Made by a program: the position numbers and the translations under genes. Of a stretch of DNA of 45,124 bases, positions 26,656-34,647 are shown in pieces. The DNA is from Clostridia bacterium (lineage in GTDB: Bacteria > Bacillota > Sulfobacillia > SLMV01). Under the pieces are notes generated by a model. That model was not told where the DNA came from. It saw only the letters and a program-made list of their open reading frames with translations, and did not search any database. Each line of letters begins with the position of its first letter. Within the stretch, counting starts at the first letter, position 1. The stretch is from contig PUMM01000147.1 in the NCBI GenBank assembly GCA_003551365.1, forward strand, positions 1 to 45,124, read 5' to 3'.

Positions 26656-26949
26656 GTGGGAGATTTTGGAGATTTGCTCATGGCCATGTGGCCCTGGCTT
26701 CTGATACTGGCCCTGATGTACCTGCTGTTCATACGCCCACAGCAAAAGCGAGAAAAAGAGCGAGAGGAAATGCTGCGGAGCCTGGAGGTGGGGGATCAGG
26801 TTATAACCATCGGTGGAATTCACGGCACGATAAGAACGCTGAGCGATAATAGTCTCACCCTCGAAGTGGCGGAAGATGTGGTGCTCAAGATGAGCCGCGA
26901 CGCCATCGCCGGACCGGGAGTAACGGAAGAGAGTAGTACTCCTCCCTGA
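26656..26949 (+). CDS. yajC: YajC, preprotein translocase accessory subunit
   Basis: 97 residues, YajC family, part of the SecDF-YajC complex in the inner membrane. A single membrane helix (about residues 11-25, WPWLLILALMYLLFIR), then the hallmark RPQQKREKER, the GDQVITIGGIHGTI core and an acidic tail. The start is GTG 26656 with AGGAGGAG at 26643-26650; further upstream codons have no site. Usually yajC lies near tgt or secDF, so its position between a redox operon and a GntR regulator is atypical. Confidence 0.92.
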   Translation: MGDFGDLLMAMWPWLLILALMYLLFIRPQQKREKEREEMLRSLEVGDQVITIGGIHGTIRTLSDNSLTLEVAEDVVLKMSRDAIAGPGVTEESSTPP

Positions 26950-26966
26950 TCGATGGCAGATTGCGG

Positions 26967-26995
26967 TTTACCTGTGTCGCAGTACCGCTTATAAT
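26967..26995 (+). promoter_or_regulatory. sigma70-type promoter of the GntR-kor operon
   Basis: -35 TTTACC at 26967-26972 and a perfect -10 TATAAT at 26990-26995, spaced 17 bases. Transcription would begin near 27002, immediately before the structured leader. It is the best match to a housekeeping promoter in the window. Confidence 0.7.
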
Positions 26996-27001
26996 GGATT
27001 G

Positions 27002-27098
27002 TGGGATGCACCAAGGAGCCAAATGGCTGAGCATTTGCCCCGCTTCCGGGGTTTCCTAACTCCGAGTGGGGCACAAATTGGCTGACTGGGGGTGCGAA
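27002..27098 (+). ncRNA. structured leader RNA, candidate riboswitch or thermosensor-like element
   Basis: The 97-base 5' leader can fold into one long interrupted hairpin. Closing stem: 27008-27012 with 27091-27095, which covers part of the GGGGG Shine-Dalgarno (27088-27092). Next: AGCCAA 27017-27022 with TTGGCT 27078-27083. Then 27033-27041 with 27068-27078 through a two-base bulge. The tip is a 7-bp stem, 27047-27053 with 27058-27064, and loop TCCT. An alternative small hairpin (27017-27020 with 27025-27028) competes with the second stem, giving a plausible on/off switch. It matches no riboswitch class I can recognise. Ligand and function are unknown. Confidence 0.5.
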
Positions 27099-28136
27099 GT
27101 GAGGTCCAATTGGCGGCGCATTGGCACAGACAGCAGCTCCAATATTTCTTCGCTGGATGACCTTCGCGTCGACCGGGAAAGCGGTGTCCCCCTGTACCTG
27201 CAGTTGCGCGATCAGATGGCCCAACTGATAGAGATGGGCATCTGGCTGCCGGGCCGCAAGCTGCCCACTGAGCGCCATCTTTCCCGTCGCCTCGGTGTCA
27301 GCCGCAACACCATCAGTCTGGCCTATCGCAAGCTGGCCGAAGGGGGTTTGGTGCAGAGCCATCAGGGCCGCGGAACCTTTGTGGCCGGGGCAGAGCCGCA
27401 GCGAGGTCACCCGGACGTGGCAGGTGAGGGCGACCCATCCCTGGACGATCTGGTGGATTCGCTGATAGGGACGGCCGCCGAGAAGGGCTACGATCTCGGC
27501 GCCGTGGACGAGGTATTTCATCGCCGCCTCGAGGAACGCCGGGCCAGATTGGCCCGGGTGCGGGCTGCCTTTGTCGAATGTAATCGGGAGCAGTTGGACT
27601 ACTTCAGTCGTTCACTGGAGCTGGGCGCTGGGGTGCACGTGCTTCCGGTGCTCCTGGCTGATTTGCTGCACGGCGATGATCGGGAGGAGTTGATCGACCG
27701 GGTCATAACGGCCGATCTCGCCGTAACTACCTTTTTCCATCTACGAGAAGTCAGGCAGGTGCTGGGACCGGATGTCGAGGTCCTGGGAATAGCCCTGGAT
27801 CCCGATATGGAGACCATGGTGGAAATTGCTCAGCTCCCGCGTGAGGAGCCGGTGGGGCTTTTGTGTTCGTCGGACAACTTTGCGCGGCGGGTGGTCAAAT
27901 CGATGTGTCAGTCCGGACTGGACAGCTTTGATCTCCGGGTGGAGACCTCCCCGGAGATTTCTGCGGTATGGCGGCTGCTGGCCGAGGTGGGGGCGGTCAT
28001 CGTCTCTCCGGGCCGGCGAGATGAAGTGCAAGAGATCGCCGGGGACAAGCCGGTGATTGAGTTCATCTACAAACCCGATGCGGGATCGGTCAATGCACTG
28101 CAGAACAGACTTCTGGAGAAGACTCGGAAGGAGTGA
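27099..28136 (+). CDS. GntR-family transcriptional regulator
   Basis: 345 residues. Residues about 28-95 form the GntR winged helix: PLYLQLRDQMAQLI, LPTERHLSRRLGVSRNT, YRKLAEGGLVQSHQGRGTF. The remaining 240 residues are not the common FCD or UTRA domain by eye; they contain a long helical linker and a Rossmann-like or periplasmic-binding-like segment (GLLCSSDNFARRVV near 250). I start at GTG 27099, six bases after the Shine-Dalgarno held in the leader. It precedes the kor genes by a few bases and is the obvious candidate to control them. Ligand unknown. Confidence 0.85.
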   Translation: MRSNWRRIGTDSSSNISSLDDLRVDRESGVPLYLQLRDQMAQLIEMGIWLPGRKLPTERHLSRRLGVSRNTISLAYRKLAEGGLVQSHQGRGTFVAGAEPQRGHPDVAGEGDPSLDDLVDSLIGTAAEKGYDLGAVDEVFHRRLEERRARLARVRAAFVECNREQLDYFSRSLELGAGVHVLPVLLADLLHGDDREELIDRVITADLAVTTFFHLREVRQVLGPDVEVLGIALDPDMETMVEIAQLPREEPVGLLCSSDNFARRVVKSMCQSGLDSFDLRVETSPEISAVWRLLAEVGAVIVSPGRRDEVQEIAGDKPVIEFIYKPDAGSVNALQNRLLEKTRKE

Positions 28137-28142
28137 GACTTT

Positions 28143-28373
28143 TTGAACGCCGATGCCGGGAAGACGGATGCGGAGACGCCGTTGATCAGCATCAACCGGG
28201 AATGGTGTAAGGCCTGCGGGATATGCATTGAATTCTGTCCCCGCGATGTACTTGACGGGGACGAGGAGGGCAAAGCCATTGTCGTCGATGAGGACGAATG
28301 CATCGAGTGCATGCAGTGCGAAATACGCTGCCCCGACTTTGCCATTCGAGTGAGAAGTGAGAACGATGAATGA
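28143..28373 (+). CDS. korD: KorD, ferredoxin-like subunit of 2-oxoacid:ferredoxin oxidoreductase
   Basis: 76 residues with two 4Fe-4S motifs, [12 protein letters not shown] and [12 protein letters not shown]. This is the delta subunit that passes electrons from the thiamin-diphosphate site to ferredoxin. The start is TTG 28143 behind GGAAGGAG at 28126-28133. It overlaps korA by eight bases. The order D-A-B-C is typical of four-subunit 2-oxoglutarate (or related) oxidoreductases. Confidence 0.9.
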   Translation: MNADAGKTDAETPLISINREWCKACGICIEFCPRDVLDGDEEGKAIVVDEDECIECMQCEIRCPDFAIRVRSENDE

Positions 28374-29502
28374 TAAGAAGATGGCACTCATGCAGGGAAA
28401 TGAGGCGGCTGCAGAGGGTGCACTGGCGGCGGGATGCCGGTTCTTTGCCGGATACCCGATCACACCGTCCACCGAGGTGGCAGAACACCTGGCGCTGCGC
28501 ATGCCCGATGTGGGGGGTAAGTTTATTCAGATGGAGGACGAGATCGCGAGTATGGCCGCGATCATCGGCGCATCGCTCACTGGTGAAAAGGCCATGACCG
28601 CCACGTCGGGCCCCGGATTCTCCCTGAAGCAGGAGAACCTGGGATATGCGGCCCTGACCGAGGTGCCGGTTGTGGTTGTCAATGTCCAGAGAGTGGGTCC
28701 GAGCACCGGTATGCCGACTTCTCCCGCACAGGGCGACATGATGCAGGCTCGCTGGGGTACACATGGGGATCACCCCATCGTCGCCATATCGCCAGCATCG
28801 GTGGACGAAACATACGAGGCTGCACTGCATTCATTTGCCATATCCGAGCGTCTCCGCGTGCCCGTAGTTCTGCTGATCGATGAGGTCATAGGGCACCTGC
28901 GCGAGGGTGTGCGGGTGCGCGATCCTGCCGATATCGAACAGGTAGAACGCAAGGCGCCCACAGTGCCACCCGAGGAATATCAACCATATCAGGACGACGG
29001 CACCGGCATACCGCCCATGGCCAACTTTGGCGACGGATATCGCTACCACATGACCGGACTGTTCCACGATGAGACCGGTTTCCCCAATATGGACGCCAAA
29101 AATGCTCAAAAGCTCATCGATCGCTTGATGGGCAAGCTGGATAACCACCGCGAGGTATACGAATGGGTGGAGGAGACGCAGGTCGATGATGCAGATGCCC
29201 TGGTCGTGTCCTACGGTTCCTCCGCGCGTGCCGCCTCCAGAGCAGTGCAGTGGGCTCGAGAGGACGGCGAAAGGATTGGCCAGTTCAGACTGGTGACCAC
29301 CTGGCCGTTTCCGGAAGATCGTTTGCGGGCCTTCAAGGGACAGGTCGACCGGGTTCTGGTACCCGAGATGAATATGGGCCAGATGCGCCTGGAAGTCGAA
29401 CGGGTCATGGGGGACAGCGCGGAGGTCATCGGAATCCATCGCGCCGACGGGGAGCTGTTCCGGCCCGAGCAAATCTATGAGAAGATCCGGGAGGTATTGT
29501 GA
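28366..29502 (+). CDS. korA: 2-oxoacid:ferredoxin oxidoreductase alpha subunit
   Basis: 378 residues, with domains I and II of the PFOR superfamily: [20 protein letters not shown] with PITPSTE at the N-terminus, then [17 protein letters not shown] and TSGPGFSL for the thiamin-diphosphate/2-oxoacid site. The four-subunit layout and size fit KorA (2-oxoglutarate, making succinyl-CoA), though VorA/IorA-like branched-chain specificity is not excluded. The start is ATG 28366, overlapping the korD stop. Its neighbour gdhA (30944) makes 2-oxoglutarate, which supports Kor. Confidence 0.87.
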   Translation: MNDKKMALMQGNEAAAEGALAAGCRFFAGYPITPSTEVAEHLALRMPDVGGKFIQMEDEIASMAAIIGASLTGEKAMTATSGPGFSLKQENLGYAALTEVPVVVVNVQRVGPSTGMPTSPAQGDMMQARWGTHGDHPIVAISPASVDETYEAALHSFAISERLRVPVVLLIDEVIGHLREGVRVRDPADIEQVERKAPTVPPEEYQPYQDDGTGIPPMANFGDGYRYHMTGLFHDETGFPNMDAKNAQKLIDRLMGKLDNHREVYEWVEETQVDDADALVVSYGSSARAASRAVQWAREDGERIGQFRLVTTWPFPEDRLRAFKGQVDRVLVPEMNMGQMRLEVERVMGDSAEVIGIHRADGELFRPEQIYEKIREVL

Positions 29503-29503
29503 A

Positions 29504-30331
29504 ATGGCGGCCATTGTTGATAAGTACTTCAGGGAATGGACGTTGCCGCACATCTGGTGTCCGGGATGTGGGCACGGCACCATAACCGGTGGAGTGGTCC
29601 GGGCCATTGATCGAGTGGGCATGGAGCAGGACGACACCGTGATTATATCCGGCATAGGCTGCTCCGGAAGGGCACCCGGCTATTTGGATTTCAACACCCT
29701 GCACACCACACACGGGCGGGCCCTGGCCTTTGCCACTGGTGTGAAGCTGGCTGATCCGGACCTCAACGTCATCGTTCTGACGGGCGATGGCGATGCTGCC
29801 GCCATCGGCGGCAATCACCTCATACACGCGGCGCGGCGCAATATAGACATCACCACCGTGTGCTACAACAACAGCATATACGGGATGACGGGCGGACAGT
29901 ACTCGCCGCTGTCTCCCCCCCAGAGCAGGGCTACCACGGCGCCATACGGCAATATCGATCCCTCTTTTGATCTCTGCAACCTGGTTTCCGGTGCCGGCGG
30001 CAACTATGTGGCGCGCAGCACTGTGTTTCACATCACCCAGTTGACCAACTACATCGCAAGGGGACTGGAGAAGGAAGGATTCGCCTTTATTGAGGCAGTA
30101 TCACAGTGTCCAATTTACTACGGCCGCCGCAATGAAATGCCAGGGGTCATGGATCTGTTGAACTGGCAGAAGGAGAACGCGGTCCCGATCGCACAGGCGG
30201 AGAAGATGGAACCGGAAGAACTGAAGGGCAAGTTTGTCATCGGTGAGTTCGCCGACGGCGATACCCCCGAGTATACCCGGGCATACGATGACCTGATAGC
30301 AGATCGGGCAGAGAAGCGGGGGCGGTCATAA
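29504..30331 (+). CDS. korB: 2-oxoacid:ferredoxin oxidoreductase beta subunit
   Basis: 275 residues, thiamin-diphosphate subunit. WCPGCGHGT near residue 19 and the binding motif GDGDAAAIGGNH (about 84-95) followed by NNSIYGMTGGQYSPLSP (about 116-132) are the family landmarks. The start is ATG 29504, with GGGAGGT a few bases upstream. The stop and the korC start share one base (TAATG). Together with korA it forms the catalytic core. Confidence 0.92.
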   Translation: MAAIVDKYFREWTLPHIWCPGCGHGTITGGVVRAIDRVGMEQDDTVIISGIGCSGRAPGYLDFNTLHTTHGRALAFATGVKLADPDLNVIVLTGDGDAAAIGGNHLIHAARRNIDITTVCYNNSIYGMTGGQYSPLSPPQSRATTAPYGNIDPSFDLCNLVSGAGGNYVARSTVFHITQLTNYIARGLEKEGFAFIEAVSQCPIYYGRRNEMPGVMDLLNWQKENAVPIAQAEKMEPEELKGKFVIGEFADGDTPEYTRAYDDLIADRAEKRGRS

Positions 30332-30867
30332 TGCGCAAGGAGATTCGTCTCGCCGGTCAGGGTGGACAGGGTCAGGTTCTGGCCGGAATCATCCTGGCCG
30401 AGGCTGCAGTGACGTACGACGGACTCAAGGCAACGCAGACCCAGTCATACGGTCCCGAATCGCGTGGGGGAGCCAGCAAGGCCGAGGTAATCATATCAGA
30501 CGAGCCCATAGACTATCCCAAGGTAACCCGCGCCGACCTACTCCTGTGCATGAGCCAGGAGGGGTACGAAAAATATCGGGACGAAGTGAGCGACGATTCG
30601 GTAATACTGGTGGACGGGACCCTGGTGGAGGCGGGAGATGAGGCCTACTCGCTTCCCATAACGGGGACTGCGCGGGACAAACTCGGTCGCGTCATCGTGG
30701 CCAACATAATCGCACTGGGAGTTGTGGTTGGCCTTACCGGGGCGGTGACCGAAGATGCGGCCCGGCAGGCGGTACTGGATCGCGTACCCGCTGGCACAGA
30801 GGACCTGAACAGACAGGCATTCGGTGAAGGATTGCGGTTGGCCCGGGAAATTGCGAGCGATCGGTAG
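30331..30867 (+). CDS. korC: 2-oxoacid:ferredoxin oxidoreductase gamma subunit
   Basis: 178 residues, gamma domain of the PFOR superfamily: LAGQGGQGQVLAGIILAEA at the N-terminus and TQSYGPESRGGASKAEV near residue 37. It contacts CoA in the complex. The start overlaps korB by one base. No terminator is visible before the gdhA promoter, so read-through into gdhA is possible. Confidence 0.92.
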   Translation: MRKEIRLAGQGGQGQVLAGIILAEAAVTYDGLKATQTQSYGPESRGGASKAEVIISDEPIDYPKVTRADLLLCMSQEGYEKYRDEVSDDSVILVDGTLVEAGDEAYSLPITGTARDKLGRVIVANIIALGVVVGLTGAVTEDAARQAVLDRVPAGTEDLNRQAFGEGLRLAREIASDR

Positions 30868-30884
30868 AGTTTTGCATCGACCTG

Positions 30885-30893
30885 TGTTATAAA
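30885..30893 (+). promoter_or_regulatory. extended -10 promoter candidate for gdhA
   Basis: TGTTATAAA at 30885-30893 matches an extended -10 (TGnTATAAT-like). A proper -35 at 17 bases is not seen, as is allowed for extended -10 promoters. It lies 50 bases before the gdhA start. Confidence 0.4.
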
Positions 30894-30943
30894 AGCTGGT
30901 GGCAGAACGGTTGGCCACCCAATCACCCTAAGGAGGGAAATGA

Positions 30944-32197
30944 ATGACCGAAGAACTCAATCCGTTAACCATCGTCAATGGCCAGATGAAGGACGCCTGT
31001 GATGAGCTGGGTCTCGATCCCGCCGTTTACGAGATCCTGAGCAAGCCGCAGCGGTTTTACGAGGTCAGCATTCCCGTAACCATGGATGACGGCTCAGTGA
31101 AGAACTTCAGCGCCTACCGCGCCCAGCACAACAATGCCCTCGGCCCGTACAAGGGCGGGCTGCGCTTCCACCCCGAAGTTTATGATGATGAGGTCAAAGC
31201 GCTGTCCACCTGGATGACCGTCAAGTGCGCAGTCGTGAACATACCGTACGGTGGCGCCAAGGGTGGCGTTAAGGTTGACCCGCGCGAGCTGTCCGAGGGC
31301 GAAGTCGAGCGCCTCAGCCGCGGTTTCATTCAGGCCACCTTCAGCATGATCGGTCCGGAGATTGACATTCCCGCCCCGGACGTTTACACCAACGCACAGA
31401 TCATGGCCTGGATGGCGGATGAGTACGGTAAGATCGCCGGCAAGCCGGGAGTTGGCGTTGTGACCGGTAAGCCGCTCAACTTCGGCGGAGGAAAGGGCCG
31501 CAACAAGGCCACCGCGCAGGGAACCGTGCACTGCGTGGAGGAAGCGGGCAAGAGACTCGGCATCGAGATGGAAGGCGCCACCGTCGCCATTCAGGGATTC
31601 GGCAATGCCGGAAGCTTTGCCGCTCTGCTGATGGAGGACCTCGGCGCCAAGGTGATCGCGGTCAGTGACTCCCGCGGCGGCATCGTCAACCGCGACGGAC
31701 TGGATTCCCAGGCGGTCATCGATTTCAAGGCCGAAAATGGTACTGTGCAGGGCTTTGCGGGCGCAGAAGACATAACCAATGAGCAACTGCTGGCTCTGGA
31801 ATGCGATGTGCTGATTCCGGCGGCTATGGAGAATGTCATCACCTCGGAAAATGCGCACGAAGTGAAGGCCAAGATCGTGGGCGAGGCTGCCAATGGTCCC
31901 ACCACTCCCGCCGCCGATGAGACCATGTTCGAAAACGGCGTCTTTGTCATTCCCGACGTTCTCGCCAATGCCGGTGGAGTGGCCGTATCCTACTTCGAGT
32001 GGGTGCAGAACAACTACGGTTACTACTGGGAAGAGGACGTAGTGGCCCAGCGGCTGCACAAGAAGATGGTGGATGCATTCGAGGGCATCTACTCCTACCA
32101 CGAGGAGTTCGATGTCAAGATGCGCGATGCCGCGTACCTCGCTGCCATCAAGCGCATCGCTGACGCCATGCAAGTCAGGGGCTGGCTGAGCAAGTAA
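30944..32197 (+). CDS. gdhA: Glutamate dehydrogenase (Glu/Leu/Phe/Val family)
   Basis: 417 residues; reversible oxidative deamination of glutamate to 2-oxoglutarate and ammonia. Substrate site: GPYKGGLRFHP near residue 66 and VNIPYGGAKGGVK near 98 with the catalytic-site lysines. Nucleotide domain: QGFGNAGSFAA near 216. The C-terminal half contains EAANGPTTPAAD near 318. The start is ATG 30944 with AGGAGGG at 30931-30937. NAD versus NADP use cannot be read reliably. It feeds 2-oxoglutarate to the adjacent KorABCD and has a terminator behind it, so it can also be expressed alone. Confidence 0.95.
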   Translation: MTEELNPLTIVNGQMKDACDELGLDPAVYEILSKPQRFYEVSIPVTMDDGSVKNFSAYRAQHNNALGPYKGGLRFHPEVYDDEVKALSTWMTVKCAVVNIPYGGAKGGVKVDPRELSEGEVERLSRGFIQATFSMIGPEIDIPAPDVYTNAQIMAWMADEYGKIAGKPGVGVVTGKPLNFGGGKGRNKATAQGTVHCVEEAGKRLGIEMEGATVAIQGFGNAGSFAALLMEDLGAKVIAVSDSRGGIVNRDGLDSQAVIDFKAENGTVQGFAGAEDITNEQLLALECDVLIPAAMENVITSENAHEVKAKIVGEAANGPTTPAADETMFENGVFVIPDVLANAGGVAVSYFEWVQNNYGYYWEEDVVAQRLHKKMVDAFEGIYSYHEEFDVKMRDAAYLAAIKRIADAMQVRGWLSK

Positions 32198-32224
32198 TCG
32201 TCGTATCGCCAAATGCAAAGGACT

Positions 32225-32282
32225 GAGGGTGTGGGGCGGTCCGACACTGCTGATGCGGTGGGGCCCCACACCCTCCCTTTAT
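32225..32282 (+). terminator. intrinsic terminator after gdhA
   Basis: A perfect 13-bp stem, 32225-32237 with 32263-32275, followed by CCTTTATG. The loop is long (25 bases) and the T-tract short, but the position 27 bases after gdhA and before a convergent gene fits termination. It may serve both strands. Confidence 0.72.
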
Positions 32283-32317
32283 GTGCAGCCCTTTTCTGTC
32301 AGATGGACCCTTTACCT

Positions 32318-32674
32318 TCAGGTGCGTGACCTCACCGCACCGGCACGCCGCAGCAAGATCAGTGGATGCAAAAACCATTCTGCTGCGGTGATCAGGGCCG
32401 CACAGACAATTGCGTCGGGCAGGCCAATATTCAGAATCCGCCAGAGTAGCTGAGATCCCCACACCACTGCCCACACAGTGAAAAAATCTGCGGCAGAGGC
32501 GGCGGCGTTTCCCCAGGTGGGCAGAACGGCGAGGTCGCTCAGCAGGTAGCTGGCGATGGCTGCCGCGGTAGCGATGAGCAGTGCCTCTGCGGGCATTATG
32601 AAGGTCAGCTGGTCGAGCACTATCCAGATTACGACCAGAAAGATTATGTACTTGATGAGCAGCAGTCGCAACAT
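32318..32674 (-). CDS. DUF2512 (YndM-like) membrane protein
   Basis: 118 residues with about four predicted membrane helices (near 8-27, 29-49, 62-82 and 92-110) and the DUF2512-like pattern: a short N-terminal helix after LLIKY and ADFFTVWAVVWG in the third helix. The family is best known from spore-forming Bacillota and is uncharacterised. The start ATG 32674 has GGAAGGGGG upstream. It is convergent with gdhA and divergent from the carboxypeptidase. A weak taxonomic hint toward Bacillota. Confidence 0.65.
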   Translation of the reverse strand: MLRLLLIKYIIFLVVIWIVLDQLTFIMPAEALLIATAAAIASYLLSDLAVLPTWGNAAASAADFFTVWAVVWGSQLLWRILNIGLPDAIVCAALITAAEWFLHPLILLRRAGAVRSRT

Positions 32675-32866
32675 GGGCCCGTCGCCCCCTTCCGCCTGCG
32701 CGACCTCATCGTCAATAAGTATGCGCGCGGCAATGCCAGCCTATTCGCTCGCCATCGGCAGGGAAGCCCGGCAGTGCCGAAGAAAGGGTACCGGAGGAAA
32801 GCGAGCCGCACCCGGTGCAGGTCGGGGTGGGGCCCGCACATCAGCATATGATATGGGGGACTGGTG

Positions 32867-34540
32867 ATGCCTGAGAGAATACCTTTTGCCTGTGATCGCT
32901 ACCTTACCTATGCGGAGCTCGCCGCCGAGCTGCACGCTATTGCCGCAGCCTACCCTCATCTCGCCACTGTGCACAGCGCAGGGACGAGCTACGAGGGTCG
33001 AGATATACTGGCTGTCACGATCACCAATGAACAGACCGGTGCGCCGGAGGAGAAGCCGGCCATATACTGCGACGGAAACATACATGCCGGGGAGGTCGCC
33101 CCGTCCATGATCCTATTGCACGCGGCTGACTACCTGACGCAGAGGTTCGGCCGGGACAAAGAGGTGGACCACCTCCTGAATACGCGGACCTTCTATCTGC
33201 TGCCGCGCGTTAACCCGGACGGGGCGGAAAAATACCTGACCACGCCGCACCTGCTGCGCAGTTCAGTTCGCCCCTACCCGGATGAATCGGTGAGTCGAAT
33301 GCCCGGGCTGCATCCTGTCGATATTGATGGTGATGGGCGCATTCTCACGATGCGGGTGAGAGATGATCGGCGCGGCGCATGGAAGAAATCGCATCGGGAT
33401 CCCCGGGCCATGATTCCCCGCGGACCCGACGAATGGGAAGGCCCTTTTTACCATCTTTACCGCGAGGGTGAGCTGCGCAACACGGAGGGAGAGCCGTTTG
33501 AAGAGCGACCCACACAGTGGGGACTGGACATCAACCGCAATTTCCCCTCCAACTGGCATCCGGAGATAGAGGGCGGTGGACCCTACCCAACCTCCGAACC
33601 GGAGGTGAGGGCTATAGTGGAGTTTTTGGTGAACCACCCCAATATCGGAGCACTGCAGGCCTTTCATACCCACGGTGGTTTCTACTACCGAAATCCTTAC
33701 CAGTACCCGGAGGAGGAAATGGATGCAGAGGACCTGCAGGCGACTCGCCAGATTGCCCGAACGGGGGAGAAGGTCACGGGTTACACCGATGAGAAGTCGG
33801 ACAATTGCTGCACACTTACCGAGTGGGCCTATGAACACCACGGCATCCTGGGATACACTACTGAGGTGTGGGATCGGCTGACCCGTGCCGGGGTGGATCG
33901 CATGGAGTACCGCGAATCGGTGGATCCGGAGGCCCGGGAGGAGATGGAGATCAAACTCCTGCGGTGGAATGACCGCAGAGTAGGTGGCCGGGCCTTTCAC
34001 GACTGGCGCGAGTTCGAGCATCCCCAGCTGGGATCGGTGGAGCTGGGTGGCTGGGATCCCAAACTGTCGGTGCAGAATCCGCCAGAAGAGCTGCTGCATC
34101 AGGAGTGCTACAAGAATACGCGGTGGATCATGAAACACGCCGCGGCCCTGCCCCGCCTGCATATTGAGGATGTGCAGGTCACGCAGGAAGGTGCCGACGT
34201 GTACCGCATCGCGGCGCGCGTGGGGAATGCGGGATACCTTCCCACCTCCGCATCCAACAAGGCGCGGTCACTGGGAGTAGTTGAACCAGACCGGGTGAAG
34301 CTGCAGATACCGGATGGGGTTGAGATGCTCTACGGTGACAGCGAAAAGGAGATCGACTACCTGCACGGCTACATCAGTGGACACGACCCCCGCGATACTG
34401 CCACCGGAGAGTCCTGCGTGCAGGCCGAATGGGTGGTCCGGGCTCGCGAGGGTGACGTGCTCACTGTGCGGGCGACCTCAGATAGAGGAGGTCGCCACAG
34501 CGAGGACGTGTGCATCGCAAATTGTGGCGACGACCGCTAA
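32867..34540 (+). CDS. M14-family zinc carboxypeptidase
   Basis: 557 residues. Peptidase M14 domain in about the first 420: zinc ligands H73 and E76 in GNIHAGEV, the third ligand His in FHTHGG near 267, substrate-binding LDINRNFPSNW near 225 and the catalytic Glu in GYTTEVWD near 332. A C-terminal beta-rich domain follows. There is no signal peptide, so it appears cytoplasmic, unlike most M14 enzymes; a peptide- or amide-processing role inside the cell is likely. The start is ATG 32867 behind GGGGGA; an in-frame GTG three bases upstream is possible. Confidence 0.88.
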   Translation: MPERIPFACDRYLTYAELAAELHAIAAAYPHLATVHSAGTSYEGRDILAVTITNEQTGAPEEKPAIYCDGNIHAGEVAPSMILLHAADYLTQRFGRDKEVDHLLNTRTFYLLPRVNPDGAEKYLTTPHLLRSSVRPYPDESVSRMPGLHPVDIDGDGRILTMRVRDDRRGAWKKSHRDPRAMIPRGPDEWEGPFYHLYREGELRNTEGEPFEERPTQWGLDINRNFPSNWHPEIEGGGPYPTSEPEVRAIVEFLVNHPNIGALQAFHTHGGFYYRNPYQYPEEEMDAEDLQATRQIARTGEKVTGYTDEKSDNCCTLTEWAYEHHGILGYTTEVWDRLTRAGVDRMEYRESVDPEAREEMEIKLLRWNDRRVGGRAFHDWREFEHPQLGSVELGGWDPKLSVQNPPEELLHQECYKNTRWIMKHAAALPRLHIEDVQVTQEGADVYRIAARVGNAGYLPTSASNKARSLGVVEPDRVKLQIPDGVEMLYGDSEKEIDYLHGYISGHDPRDTATGESCVQAEWVVRAREGDVLTVRATSDRGGRHSEDVCIANCGDDR

Positions 34541-34647
34541 GGGGAGTGCCTGGGGACGGCCCGCCGCACCGGGGCCGCCGCACACCGCCCCGGGACGTCG
34601 TCGTCCGGGACAATCGATTGAGACGCGACACTGTAGGGAGGTACTGC

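Noticed and set aside
27002-27098. Known riboswitch classes (cobalamin, THF, glycine, fluoride, c-di-GMP, ZTP, molybdenum cofactor)
   Set aside because: None of their core motifs that I know can be found in the leader; it remains unassigned.
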